From positions 1-54,013 of the forward strand of contig CAJVWU010000018.1 of NCBI GenBank assembly GCA_913009755.1: a stretch of DNA of 54,013 nucleotides, read 5' to 3'. A program made the position numbers and the translations under genes. The DNA is from an uncultured Bacteroidia bacterium (GTDB taxonomy: Bacteria > Bacteroidota > Bacteroidia > Bacteroidales > F082). Within the stretch, counting starts at the first letter, position 1; every line of letters begins with the position of its first letter. The notes beneath the pieces are model-generated. The model made no database searches and was not told where the DNA came from. It saw only the letters and a list, made by a program, of their open reading frames with translations. Positions 29,148 to 38,955 of the stretch are shown piece by piece.

Positions 29148-29968
29148 ATGATGATGAAAAGAATATCAATTGCGTTGCTGCTAATGCTTTTTACCGTTAG
29201 CCTGACAAATGCCCAACAATCCAGTGAAGAATTATCAAAAGAAGCTGCAAACCCATTAGCCGATCTGATGAGTTTCCCCTTTCAAAATAATTTAAATATG
29301 AATTACGGCGAATACAACCGGAACATGAACATCTTGAACATTCAGCCGGTACTTCCTTTCTTCAAAGGCAGGTTAATCACCAGGACAATATTTCCTATCG
29401 TTTACATTCCTGATTTTAACGCTGAATCAGGCAAGTCCGCTTCGGGGCTGGCCGATATTGTATTTACCGCATTTTATGTTCCAAAAAGTAAAGGGTTAAT
29501 GATGGGGTTCGGACCCGTAATTGAATTTCCTTCCGGGGGCAGCAAGCGGGGCAGCCAGAAATGGAGTGCCGGGCCTTCGATTGTGTTAATGGCTAACCCG
29601 GTGAGTGGACCTTTGGTATATTGGTAAACAATGCATGGTCGTTCGCAGGTAATGCTGACCGTGATGTGGTAAACCACATGCTCATGAATATATTCATTGT
29701 ACGTCAATTGGGCAATGGCTGGTATGTGAACAGCGCACCCATCATTACAGCCGACTGGACTGCCGGTAAGGGGGACCAGTGGACCGTTCCGCTGGGTGCC
29801 GGAGGAGGAAAAGTAGTATTGATCGGCGGAAAACTACCGTTAAACCTGCAGACCCAATTGTATTACAATGTGGTACGTCCCGATTTCGGCCCCGAATGGC
29901 AATGGCGTGTACAGATGCAGGTATTGTTACCCTACAGCATTTTTAAGAATTCAAAAAAGTCCGAATAA
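29148..29968 (+). pseudogene. Outer-membrane beta-barrel (neuromedin U / transporter-like), frameshifted
   Basis: The first frame starts with a signal peptide (MMMKRISIALLLMLFTVSLTNAQ) and runs to a stop at 29627. The second frame continues with NNAWSFAGNADRDVVNHML and ends at 29968 with barrel-like strands (LQTQLYYNVVRPDFGPEWQWRVQMQVLLPY). Joined near 29617-29621 they give a normal protein of about 270 residues, so a base is missing there. Such proteins are usually annotated as neuromedin U or MetA-like transporters of the outer membrane. It is the last but one gene of the accessory block. Confidence 0.7.
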
Positions 29969-30043
29969 TTTTTCTTACCTTTATCTTCCATAAGCAGGAA
30001 TTGTTTAAGTATATCACGATTGACTAAATAAAATTTTAAACAG

Positions 30044-30734
30044 ATGAAAACTACCAATCTTAAACCGCATTTTCTTTTACTGATATTTCTTTTAAGTGTA
30101 ATCACAACTTTCTCCCAGCCGGCCGCTTTTACACCTGCTAAAGTGGGGGCTGAAAATTACCGGCAGGATGAACAGGGAACCAAGCAAAAAAAGGATAAAA
30201 AAAGAAAGGACGAATTCAAGGTATTCGGAGGTGTCAATTTCAATAAACTGACCATGGACGAAAAGATATTAAAACCAACTTTGGCTGTCGGATGGGATGT
30301 GGGAGCTTCTTATAAACGCGGGAAATTCTTTTACTGGGGGATAGGCGCAACCTATAACAATTCTGTTTATTTATAACCTAAAGGATACCACATTAATACC
30401 GGGGTCGCCTTTTGAAGGTGTTTTCAGCATCAGGAACATTGATGTCCCGGTAACGGTTGGCCTGAACTTCCTCTCTTTTGTCAGCCGGATAGTGGGCCTG
30501 CGGGTCTATGTGAGCGCTGTGCCTGCATTCACGTTAGGGGTTGGAGAAAATAAAACCGGTATTACTATGAGTAATATCAACACATTCAATTTATATGGGC
30601 AGGCCGGTGTAGGTGTGGATGTGGCATTTATATTTGTGGAAGCCGGTTACAATTACGGATTTATGGATCTTTTTAAAAACGAAATCAAATCCAACCCTAA
30701 CCAGATATTTGTGAATCTTGGTTTCCGGTTCTGA
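30044..30734 (+). pseudogene. Outer-membrane beta-barrel protein, frameshifted
   Basis: The first frame (signal peptide, then a Lys-rich linker KQKKDKKRKDEFKVFGGVNF) stops at 30376. The matching continuation starts in another frame at about 30370 (YNLKDTTLIPGSPFEGVFSIRNIDVPV) and runs to 30734, ending with the C-terminal aromatic FRF expected for an outer-membrane barrel. Joining needs one base removed near 30366-30374. The intact product would be about 229 residues, similar to small PorT-like or OmpA-like barrels. The function is unknown. Confidence 0.7.
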
Positions 30735-30849
30735 TCAACGAAATGTTCCATTTGGAACACCTGCAATATTATTGATTTTCTTACCTTCGCAGCAGGCAGG
30801 TTGGCTGCCGGATTTTTCTTTGGCCAACAAAAACACTGTTTAATTAAAA

Positions 30850-30857
30850 TACATTTG
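30850..30857 (+). promoter_or_regulatory. -7 promoter element of the S9 peptidase gene
   Basis: TACATTTG fully matches TAnnTTTG and lies 31 nt before the ATG at 30889. No good -33 TTG is at the expected spacing. Confidence 0.4.
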
Positions 30858-30888
30858 TAAAAACTTCAAATCAATAATTCCACAACCG

Positions 30889-32769
30889 ATGAAAACCAAG
30901 ATCATTCTTATTCTGACCCTTACCCTGGCTGCATGCACCCAGGTAAAACAAGCGCCAAAACAATACTCCATTGAAGATTTCTACAAAAACATCAGATTCA
31001 CCGGCGGCAGCTTTTCACCGGATGATACAACGTTGCTGGTTAGCAGTGATGAATCCGGAATTTTCAATGCCTATGAAATCAATATCGCCGACGGCTCAAC
31101 AAAGAAGATCACCTCCTCGGATACAGAGTCAATTTTTGCTATCGATTTCGTTCCGGGAACTAACCAGATCATCTATTCTGCCGATAAGGGAGGAAACGAG
31201 ATCAACCACATTTACCTCCTGAAAGAAGACGGCAGCGTGGTTGACCTTACACCCGGTGAGAAAGAGAAAGCGCAGTTTGCCGGATGGAGCGATGATAAAA
31301 AGTATATGTTTTATCTCTCAAACAAAAGAGACCCCAGGTTTTTTGACCTCTATAAAATGGAGATCGGCGAATGGAAACCTGAAATGATCTATCAGAATGA
31401 TGAGGGTTACGACATTGCAGGCATATCCCATAACGAAAACTATTTGAGTCTGACAAAAGCCATCACCACGAGTGAGAACAAACTTTACCTGTACAACAGG
31501 AAAACAGGTAAAATGACTGAAATATCCAATAAACCGGGCAGTTACAGCAGCTCCGGGTTCAGTAAGGACGACAAATACTTTTTTTACATCACCAATGCAG
31601 GAAAAGAATTCGCTTATCTTGTGAAATATGAAATTACTACCGGTAAAAGGAGTGTGCTGTTTGAAACCAACTGGGACGTGATGTACAGCTATCTGAGTGA
31701 AAAAGGGAAATACAGGGTCATTGCCATCAATGAAGACGGAAAAAACAAGCTGATCATCGTGGACAATAAAACCGGCAAAACGATAGACTTCCCGGAAATC
31801 CCGGATGGCAATGTGGTTGCCGTCAGAATATCAGACGATGAACAGATGATGCGGCTGACCATCGGCACTTCAAAAACCCCCAACAACATTTATGTTTATC
31901 ATCTTAAAGACAAAGCCCTCAAAAAACTCACACATAGTCTGAACAAAGACATCAACCCCGATGATCTGGTTTCAGCCGAAGTTGTCCGTTTCAAGTCATT
32001 TGACGGTCTGGAGATCCCGGCCATTTTTTACAAGCCAGAGGTTGCCTCTAAAGACAATCCGGTGCCTGCCCTTGTCTGGGTGCATGGCGGGCCGGGAGGG
32101 CAATCACGTATCGGCTATTTTGCCCTGATACAATACCTGGTCAATCACGGATACGCCATTCTCGCTGTTAACAACCGCGGCAGCAGCGGTTACGGGAAAA
32201 CCTTTTACAAAATGGATGACCGGAACCACGGCGACAAAGACCTGAAAGACTGCATCTGGGGTAAAAAATGGCTCCAGTCGCAGGATTACATCAACCAGGA
32301 AAAGATCGGCATCATCGGCGGCAGTTACGGAGGGTTTATGGTGATGGCTGCCATGGCCTTTGCTCCCGATGAGTTTAAAGTGGGCGTTGACCTTTTCGGC
32401 GTGACCAACTGGCTAAGGACACTGAAATCCATCCCGCCTTACTGGGAGTCTTTCAGACAGGCATTATACCAGGAGATCGGCGACCCGTTTACAGCCGATT
32501 CGGTGCGGCTGTATCAGATATCACCCTTGTTCCATGCCGGCAACATCAAAAACCCAATCATGGTGCTGCAGGGCGCCAACGACCCTCGCGTCCTGAAAGT
32601 TGAGTCGGATGAAATTGTGGAAGCAGTAAGGAAAAACAATGTCCCGGTGGAATATGTCGTATTTTCCGACGAAGGCCACGGATTCAGGAAAAAAGAGAAT
32701 GAAATTGAAGGTTACGGAAAGATTTTGCTATTCCTCGATAAATACCTGAAAGGAGAAAACACTGAATGA
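30889..32769 (+). CDS. S9 family prolyl-oligopeptidase-like lipoprotein
   Basis: The 626-residue protein has a lipobox (LTLAACTQ), then a WD40/TolB-like beta-propeller (about residues 30-350), then an alpha/beta-hydrolase domain. The catalytic triad is visible: Ser479 in GGSYGGFM, Asp565 in GANDPRV and His597 in EGHGF. These enzymes cut short peptides, often dipeptides or acyl-aminoacyl ends, in the periplasm. The reading frame is intact, unlike those just upstream. It is convergent with the next gene. Confidence 0.92.
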   Translation: MKTKIILILTLTLAACTQVKQAPKQYSIEDFYKNIRFTGGSFSPDDTTLLVSSDESGIFNAYEINIADGSTKKITSSDTESIFAIDFVPGTNQIIYSADKGGNEINHIYLLKEDGSVVDLTPGEKEKAQFAGWSDDKKYMFYLSNKRDPRFFDLYKMEIGEWKPEMIYQNDEGYDIAGISHNENYLSLTKAITTSENKLYLYNRKTGKMTEISNKPGSYSSSGFSKDDKYFFYITNAGKEFAYLVKYEITTGKRSVLFETNWDVMYSYLSEKGKYRVIAINEDGKNKLIIVDNKTGKTIDFPEIPDGNVVAVRISDDEQMMRLTIGTSKTPNNIYVYHLKDKALKKLTHSLNKDINPDDLVSAEVVRFKSFDGLEIPAIFYKPEVASKDNPVPALVWVHGGPGGQSRIGYFALIQYLVNHGYAILAVNNRGSSGYGKTFYKMDDRNHGDKDLKDCIWGKKWLQSQDYINQEKIGIIGGSYGGFMVMAAMAFAPDEFKVGVDLFGVTNWLRTLKSIPPYWESFRQALYQEIGDPFTADSVRLYQISPLFHAGNIKNPIMVLQGANDPRVLKVESDEIVEAVRKNNVPVEYVVFSDEGHGFRKKENEIEGYGKILLFLDKYLKGENTE

Positions 32770-32808
32770 TAAAATTTAACCGATATCAGGTATCCCCCCT
32801 GTCATAAT

Positions 32809-33477
32809 TTATTCTTCTTGTGTGTTTTTCCCCTCCAGCTTTTTCTGATGTTCTTTTTTGTGTTTTTTAAAGAAAACCGAGCCCAGTTTGGTTTTGATGC
32901 TGTTCATTATAAAATAGCTCAGCCTGGCCATATTTTTAGCTGTCATGAAGGACTGATAGGTAGCCCGTGCAGCATTCTGAATTATTTTGGGAAAAGAAAA
33001 ATCGGATCCCAGTTTGTCAAATTTATCCTTTAAATCCTTCTCCTGGGTTTTGATGGCTTTTTTATATTTATGGATGCTCTTGTTAAGGGTTGCTTTGGTT
33101 TTAAAAACAGAAATTCCATCTTCATCCGTTTCCGACGATAACATCATGCCGAGAAACCTTCTGACCGGCTTTTTGATAAGGCTTTTTCTAAATAAGAAGA
33201 CAATAAGCCCCACAACCAGATAGAACACGCCAACAATCAGGCGACCAGTAAGCCGGTCGCCATAATGTGCTGTGTACCATTCAACAAATGCAAAAGATAA
33301 AAACAATAAGGCAAAACTGAAGATGCCCGTTAAGAGCAGGAATGTGATAAAGAACGAGGAAAATTCCCCCGTTTTTTTTGCAAACAGCAACTTGTTATAC
33401 TTTACCTGGAGATCAACATAATACTGTAATCCCGCCAAAGTATCTTTCAGCGAATCCTCCAAACGATTACTTTCCAT
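32809..33477 (-). CDS. Membrane protein resembling holin-superfamily (Phage_holin_3_6-like) proteins
   Basis: The 222-residue protein has an N-terminal amphipathic start, two transmembrane helices (about residues 43-66 and 80-96), and a long charged Lys-rich C-terminal half with predicted helices. In Bacteroidota such proteins are often encoded next to YtxH-domain proteins, as here (12 nt apart). It is probably an inner-membrane stress or envelope protein. No enzymatic motif is seen. Confidence 0.65.
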   Translation of the reverse strand: MESNRLEDSLKDTLAGLQYYVDLQVKYNKLLFAKKTGEFSSFFITFLLLTGIFSFALLFLSFAFVEWYTAHYGDRLTGRLIVGVFYLVVGLIVFLFRKSLIKKPVRRFLGMMLSSETDEDGISVFKTKATLNKSIHKYKKAIKTQEKDLKDKFDKLGSDFSFPKIIQNAARATYQSFMTAKNMARLSYFIMNSIKTKLGSVFFKKHKKEHQKKLEGKNTQEE

Positions 33478-33488
33478 AAAACGATGTG

Positions 33489-33791
33489 TTACTTGGTTGT
33501 AACACTCTTTTTAACGTCATCCAGGACTTCTGCTGTTTCCTTTTTTACGTCCTCAAGTACTTCGGTGGCCCCTTTTTTTACATCAGTCATTACTTCCGTA
33601 ACACTGTCTTTCAGGTCATCGAATTTGTTGAGGAATTCATCGGCCAACTCTTTCGATCTTTCAGCCACTTTTTTACGGGTTTCTTCGCCCGTTTCGGGGG
33701 CAAACAATAATCCGGCAATAGCGCCTATTGCGCCACCCACCATGAGGCCTGCAATAAATGCAAAACCTGAACCTGAACCGTTGCTACTCAT
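33489..33791 (-). CDS. YtxH-domain protein
   Basis: The 100-residue protein has an N-terminal glycine-rich transmembrane helix (FAFIAGLMVGGAIGAIAGLL) followed by FAPETGEETRKK, the YtxH signature, and a repetitive coiled tail with VKKGATEVLEDVKKETAEVL-like units. Related proteins are general-stress envelope factors in Firmicutes. It is first in a two-gene run with the preceding membrane protein. Confidence 0.85.
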   Translation of the reverse strand: MSSNGSGSGFAFIAGLMVGGAIGAIAGLLFAPETGEETRKKVAERSKELADEFLNKFDDLKDSVTEVMTDVKKGATEVLEDVKKETAEVLDDVKKSVTTK

Positions 33792-33833
33792 TGTATTTAA
33801 TTTTTAAGGTTAATTATTAAAATATCAGTGTTA

Positions 33834-33841
33834 CAAATATA
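33834..33841 (-). promoter_or_regulatory. -7 promoter element of the YtxH gene
   Basis: On the minus strand TATATTTG matches TAnnTTTG, 42 nt upstream of the YtxH-gene ATG. No convincing -33 element. Confidence 0.4.
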
Positions 33842-34049
33842 ACGAAAAACGTGCCATTTAGTACTTTTTTTTTGTTAAAAAGTTAAAATGCATAATATGA
33901 GCACTGTTAACGAGGCATTGAAAAATTATCTTCTAAAATTATCTTGAATCCAGATTAAAAAAACTTTAGTGTGGGCCTTCAAACCAATGGTTTTTGTTCG
34001 GGTTTTGTAACTACTTGAGATTTAACTATAATAATAGATAATCCCGGCA

Positions 34050-35177
34050 CTACATTTTACGCGTTAAAAATTTTACCAGTTTCATCTGATGGGCGAATTC
34101 CCTGGCTATCACTTTGATAATCGTATAGGTTGGAATGGCGAGGATCATGCCCATAACACCTGCCAGTTTGCCACCTAAAATAATGACCAGAAAAACTTCA
34201 ACAGGGTGGGCTTTTACTCTTTTCGAATAGATTTGCGGTTGAAGGATAATGTTGTCAACCACATTGGCCCCTGCAAAAACGGCAACCACCGTAATAATGG
34301 AAATAAAAACATGCTCGTAGTTACCGACACTTAATTCTGACAATGAAGTGAGAATCACACCAATGGTCGCCCCTATTATCGGTCCAAGATACGGGATCAC
34401 ATTCATCAGCCCGCCAAAAAAACCAATAAGGACGGCATTGGGAACGCCAAAGATGAGCAATCCTGCCGATTCAAGGGTCATCATGATGACGATCTCAAGC
34501 AATATCCCCTGAAAATATCTTACAAGGAGCAATTTCGACTGATGCAGAATGCGTTCAACGTTATCCATGTGGCCTTCTGGAGTAAGGAGCAAAATGAAAT
34601 TTTTCAGAAGTTTTTCGTCAAGTAAAAAATAAAATGTAAGAAATAAGATGATGAATGTACCCATTAAAACATTGCCCGTTGCCGATACCAGGTTTGCGAA
34701 AAAGTTGGTAAAACGGGTAAGGTTTAAAACGTCGGCAAGCTGGCCTTGAAGATACTGTGCAATAGTTTCCCCACTGCCGATCACATTGTATTGAATCAAA
34801 AATTCATTAAGGCGCTTCATGGGTTCCTCGTAATGGCCAATCAAATCATCAAAATTTATGGAGGCAATAACGTTGGCCTGTTGAATGATCAACGGAACAA
34901 TGATCAAAACAAAAAGCCCGAAGATGATGATCATGGTAATCAAAGTAATTGATGCGCTTATTCCGTGTAACATCCGGTATTTGCCAAACCTGATGTGGTT
35001 GAGGCGTTTTACGAGCGGCAAACCCAGAAATGACAGAAATGTGGCAATCGCAATGTAAGCAACGATACTTGAGAAATACCATATCATAAAAGCCAGAACA
35101 GCCAGGGCGGTGATGGGTTTGATGTATTGAATAAAAAAATCTTTCACAATATAATTGATATTCGGTTCATCATGCAA
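34050..35177 (-). CDS. AI-2E family transporter (PerM/YdiK-like permease)
   Basis: The 375-residue protein has about eight hydrophobic helices and the family-typical GFFGGLMNVIPYLGPIIGA segment followed later by GGKLAGVMGMILAIPTYTI. Despite its name the family contains many different exporters, including Na+/H+ antiporters, so the substrate is unknown. It lies 24 nt after the DUF5686 gene on the same strand. Confidence 0.9.
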   Translation of the reverse strand: MHDEPNINYIVKDFFIQYIKPITALAVLAFMIWYFSSIVAYIAIATFLSFLGLPLVKRLNHIRFGKYRMLHGISASITLITMIIIFGLFVLIIVPLIIQQANVIASINFDDLIGHYEEPMKRLNEFLIQYNVIGSGETIAQYLQGQLADVLNLTRFTNFFANLVSATGNVLMGTFIILFLTFYFLLDEKLLKNFILLLTPEGHMDNVERILHQSKLLLVRYFQGILLEIVIMMTLESAGLLIFGVPNAVLIGFFGGLMNVIPYLGPIIGATIGVILTSLSELSVGNYEHVFISIITVVAVFAGANVVDNIILQPQIYSKRVKAHPVEVFLVIILGGKLAGVMGMILAIPTYTIIKVIAREFAHQMKLVKFLTRKM

Positions 35178-35201
35178 AAACCTGTGTAAATTTATAAAAT
35201 A

Positions 35202-37631
35202 TCAGAAACTGAAAAATATTCCGATTTTATAAGCAAAATTGAGTGAAACATTTTTAAAACTATAGGGCCCGTAACGATAAAGCACACCCACGCCAAGGTC
35301 ATAAATACGCAGATCAACAAGCTTACGGATTAACAATCCCGATTCGTAATAACCCTTTTCCAGTGTGTTAAAGGTTAGGTTGTGATGGTTCTCTTTGTTT
35401 TTCATGGTACCGAAAGCGATGTTTGTTACCACCAGAAATTCCGGATGCCATTTCGGTAAATTGAAAATAATATTTCCGAAATTCTGGGTCAGGAAAAGGG
35501 AAACATACCTGTCGGAATAAAATTCGTTCCGGCGCATGGTGCCAAAACTGTAAGGGGCATACAATGTGAACATGTTGTAAGTCCCCCTGCCGTTGTAAGT
35601 ATTGCTGAGCGGCACCTGACCCATGATATACCCGGCCATAAAACGGTAATTGAACTGGCCGAGATATTTAAACTTGATTTTCTGACCTATTTTCAGGTCA
35701 AACCGGTTGTATGCATAATCTCCGTTTAAAAAGCCCTGAAACCCCCGCGTATAATTAAATTGGACAACCGGATAAGCAGTACCCAGTGAAAACTGCCCTT
35801 TTGTGGTTTCAATGGTCTTTTCGCGAAAAGCAAAACGAAAGCCAAGTGAAAGGTTGGAAAAATTAAATACGGTTTGTTTATTATCGGGGTCGGTAGTAGA
35901 AGTAAAATAATAGTCATTGTAGTTTTGTTTTTTTTGAACAACATATCCCACATCCCAGGTAAAATCGCGCAGGGCCCTGATTTTGAATGTGTAATTTATT
36001 TCGACTCCCTGGGTAACATTCATCCGGCTGACGAAAAAATTATAAAAACCGGAAGGTTGCCAGAGCTGGGATTTTTCATCCCAATACTCAACCCCGCCAC
36101 TGGCAATTAAAGTATTGTAGGCATCAAGCCGCAAGCGGGATTGTGAGCGTTCATGAAGTAAGAAATTCACGTCAACCCCATAATTTGCCCGTTGTGCACC
36201 AAAAGCATAACCTCCGTAACCGCCAATATTAAAAACTTTTGACAGCCGTTCGTTGGTGTGCAGGCCAAAACCGAGGTAAAATCCTTCATAGCCGTTATAT
36301 CGAATGATCTGGTTAAGGTCAATATTGATGAAACCAACGGGAATACGGCCGGTGAGCAGGGTGGTAAAAGTATTGGCCATCTTATCGAAATCGGAGGCTT
36401 TCCCGATAGAGTCAATAACACGGTAAGTTTCTTTTTCGCGTGCAGTCAGGCTGTCAACCCTGTAATCTTTCCAGAATTCAACTTTTTTGTGTGCGGCACC
36501 GGGTTCAATCTCCACTTCGCTGTATCCAAAGTCCCGGTTTTTCAGATCAGGGTTTAAATTGATGTTCTTAATATAACTCCGTCCGGTGCCAACCAGGTGA
36601 AATCGGTTGGTACCTGCGGCAACTTGTGCATTCAAAAATATGACATCGGTGTGCAACTGCGAAGGGAACCAATGATCCTGAACCAGATCATACGCCTGTT
36701 CTATTTTAATGATGATCCCTGTTGTATCGTTTGAAGGCTGGGCTTTTACATTCTGGATGGCCCAGTGGTATGAGTTTATTGAAAGAAAACCCTTCATGCC
36801 ATCAAATTTGCTGTTTTTAAACGGCCTGAACGAAATAACAAACACAGTGTCTTTCCTGGCGCCATAAAGGGTGTCTTCAATCTGGAAAAAATATTTTTTC
36901 GTACTTCCCCGGCTAATGGGGTTTACATAACTTTTACCGGCTATTTTAATCAGTTCATCATAAAATGAAGTGGATTGAATTTGTGAGATCATCATGGCCA
37001 TCATGGGGTTTTTGAAACCGGATACTTTGGTGGCCAATACGGTTTCCTGATTAAGGCCGGGTGATTTGTATTTCCGCTCCGTAACGGTTTCCATAATGAA
37101 AATATCACTTTTTTCAAGAAATGCACGCAATTTTCTCGTTGTGGAATCCAATTGAGCCGTGTCACTTAACCTCAGCGAAACGGCATCCACCGTAACGATC
37201 ATTTTGTCGTAAGATGTGTAAGTAAATGCTTTGAGCTTTTCAGGATTGTTGCGGTCCCGGTTGGCAATTACACTGTCAATAATCCGGTGGGCGGGGTTTA
37301 TTCCGGGATAAATCTTTACTTCTTCAAGCTGGTAACTTTTGGGGGATAAAAATATTTTTTGTTTGTCTGTTTGGTAGTTAATTAAATAATCCAGCGTTCC
37401 GTATCCCACATAAGTCAGGTTGAGGCAGCATTCTTTTTTTCGTAACCCGAGAGTGAACTTCCCGTCAATGTCGGTGGTTGTACCGTAACCGCTTTTGGAA
37501 AGGATATTGACAAAAGCAAGGGGTTTTTTTGACGATTTGTCTTTCACCACACCTGATACCACAACGTTTTGTGATAGCAGGGCAAAGGGCCAGAGCAATA
37601 TCAAAAAAAGAATAAAGCGATAGTTCAGCAT
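35202..37631 (-). CDS. DUF5686 outer-membrane protein with carboxypeptidase-like regulatory domain
   Basis: The 809-residue protein has a signal peptide (to about residue 20), then a beta-sandwich CarboxypepD_reg-like domain (VVVSGVVKDKSSKKPLAFVN ... TTTDIDGKFTLGL), a central region, and a C-terminal half of amphipathic strands ending in Phe (GIFFSF), which fits a beta-barrel. This architecture is frequent in Bacteroidota and its function is not established. Complete reading frame. Confidence 0.82.
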   Translation of the reverse strand: MLNYRFILFLILLWPFALLSQNVVVSGVVKDKSSKKPLAFVNILSKSGYGTTTDIDGKFTLGLRKKECCLNLTYVGYGTLDYLINYQTDKQKIFLSPKSYQLEEVKIYPGINPAHRIIDSVIANRDRNNPEKLKAFTYTSYDKMIVTVDAVSLRLSDTAQLDSTTRKLRAFLEKSDIFIMETVTERKYKSPGLNQETVLATKVSGFKNPMMAMMISQIQSTSFYDELIKIAGKSYVNPISRGSTKKYFFQIEDTLYGARKDTVFVISFRPFKNSKFDGMKGFLSINSYHWAIQNVKAQPSNDTTGIIIKIEQAYDLVQDHWFPSQLHTDVIFLNAQVAAGTNRFHLVGTGRSYIKNINLNPDLKNRDFGYSEVEIEPGAAHKKVEFWKDYRVDSLTAREKETYRVIDSIGKASDFDKMANTFTTLLTGRIPVGFINIDLNQIIRYNGYEGFYLGFGLHTNERLSKVFNIGGYGGYAFGAQRANYGVDVNFLLHERSQSRLRLDAYNTLIASGGVEYWDEKSQLWQPSGFYNFFVSRMNVTQGVEINYTFKIRALRDFTWDVGYVVQKKQNYNDYYFTSTTDPDNKQTVFNFSNLSLGFRFAFREKTIETTKGQFSLGTAYPVVQFNYTRGFQGFLNGDYAYNRFDLKIGQKIKFKYLGQFNYRFMAGYIMGQVPLSNTYNGRGTYNMFTLYAPYSFGTMRRNEFYSDRYVSLFLTQNFGNIIFNLPKWHPEFLVVTNIAFGTMKNKENHHNLTFNTLEKGYYESGLLIRKLVDLRIYDLGVGVLYRYGPYSFKNVSLNFAYKIGIFFSF

Positions 37632-37800
37632 GACGGCATGTCAAATAAGTTTGTTTTTGTATTGAGGTAAAAATACGGGTTTTCTGTCATATTAGAATCA
37701 CTTGTTCAGCTTTTCAATGTTCCGGTGCCGCCGCTTGTCATGGGTTTCCTTTTTTATGAGTTTCTTTTCGGATACTTTTTTCCATAGCAAACGCTGTAAA

Positions 37801-38955
37801 TTACCGATTCTGATTATCCAGCATCTTTTGGCAGATAAACCGTGCAGCGTGGCCATCACCAAACAGTGATGGATATTTAATGCTATCTTTATTGCTTTTA
37901 AAATAGCTGTAAGCTTCCATGATTTTATCCCCGTCCGTATCCGTCACTTTCCCGGCGCCAGCTTTAACAATTTCCACCCATTCGGTTTCGTGTCGCAGGA
38001 TGATGCAGGGTTTTTTAAAAAAGTAGGCTTCTTTCTGCAATCCGCCGGAATCGGTAATTACCATCCCGCAATGGTTTTCAAGGTTGATGATGTCGAAAAA
38101 TGAAACCGGCGGGATAATTCTTAACCCGGGGTTGTTGTCCAACATTTTGTGAAGCGTTGCATCAAGGTTCTTTCCGAGGGCTTTCCGGGTCCGCGGATGA
38201 AGCGGCAGGACAATATCCGTTTTTCCCTGTCCTGCAATCCGGTTGATGGCATCAAAAATTGCATTCAGCCGTTCGGGCCGGTCCGTATTGTTGTCCCTGT
38301 GAATGGTGGCCAGGATAAACGGTTTTTCCTTCAGTTCCAGCTTTTCGATGATGTTGCTTTTACGTGCAGCAATATCTTTAAAGTACAGCGTATTATCAAA
38401 CATCACATCACCGCAGTGAAAAATGCCCGGGTTGTCAGCCGTAAAGGGCGGCTTGTTATCCGGATTGAAACCTTCTTTAAGCAGATTGTCAAAACCGGTT
38501 TTTGTCGGAGTAAAGAGCAGGGTGGAGGCATGGTCGCACAAAACGCGGTTGATCTCCTCGGGCATGGCCTTGTTGAACGAGCGTAACCCCGCCTCGATGT
38601 GCACCACGGGGATGTGTAACTTGGAAGCGGCCACGGCGCCGGCCAGTGTGGAATTGGTATCGCCGTAAACCACGAGGTAATCCGGCTTTTCACAGAGCAG
38701 GATTTCTTCGATGCCCTTGATCATCCCTGCCGTCTGAATACCGTGCGAAGCGCTGCCAATCCCCAGGTTATAATCCGGTTCGGGGATTTCCATCTCGCTG
38801 ATGAACACCTGCGACATCCCTTCATCGTAATGTTGCCCGGTGTGGACGATAATTTCCCTGATCTCATTTTGAAAACGATCTTGAATTGCACGGCTCAGGG
38901 CGGCAGCTTTTATGGTCTGGGGCCGGGCGCCGATGATGGTTATGATTTTTAGCAT
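37801..38955 (-). CDS. wecB: UDP-N-acetylglucosamine 2-epimerase (non-hydrolysing)
   Basis: The 384-residue enzyme interconverts UDP-GlcNAc and UDP-ManNAc for surface polysaccharides. It has the start IIGARPQTIKAAALSRAI, the HTGQHYDEGMS motif, VVYGDTNSTLAGA, VHIEAGLRSFNKAMPEEINR and the late TDSGGLQKEAYF. No other polysaccharide gene is adjacent. It is followed on its 5' side by a palindrome-rich intergenic region. Confidence 0.94.
   Translation of the reverse strand: MLKIITIIGARPQTIKAAALSRAIQDRFQNEIREIIVHTGQHYDEGMSQVFISEMEIPEPDYNLGIGSASHGIQTAGMIKGIEEILLCEKPDYLVVYGDTNSTLAGAVAASKLHIPVVHIEAGLRSFNKAMPEEINRVLCDHASTLLFTPTKTGFDNLLKEGFNPDNKPPFTADNPGIFHCGDVMFDNTLYFKDIAARKSNIIEKLELKEKPFILATIHRDNNTDRPERLNAIFDAINRIAGQGKTDIVLPLHPRTRKALGKNLDATLHKMLDNNPGLRIIPPVSFFDIINLENHCGMVITDSGGLQKEAYFFKKPCIILRHETEWVEIVKAGAGKVTDTDGDKIMEAYSYFKSNKDSIKYPSLFGDGHAARFICQKMLDNQNR

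Noticed and set aside
23346-30734. All frameshifts explained as sequencing errors
   Set aside because: Single-base breaks could be errors, but the two large deletions in the sulfatase cannot, and the breaks are mostly absent from core genes. Error remains possible for individual sites.
37681-37800. Minus-strand open frame rich in Lys/Arg after wecB
   Set aside because: No start codon in frame and no match to a known small protein. It could be a chance open stretch.
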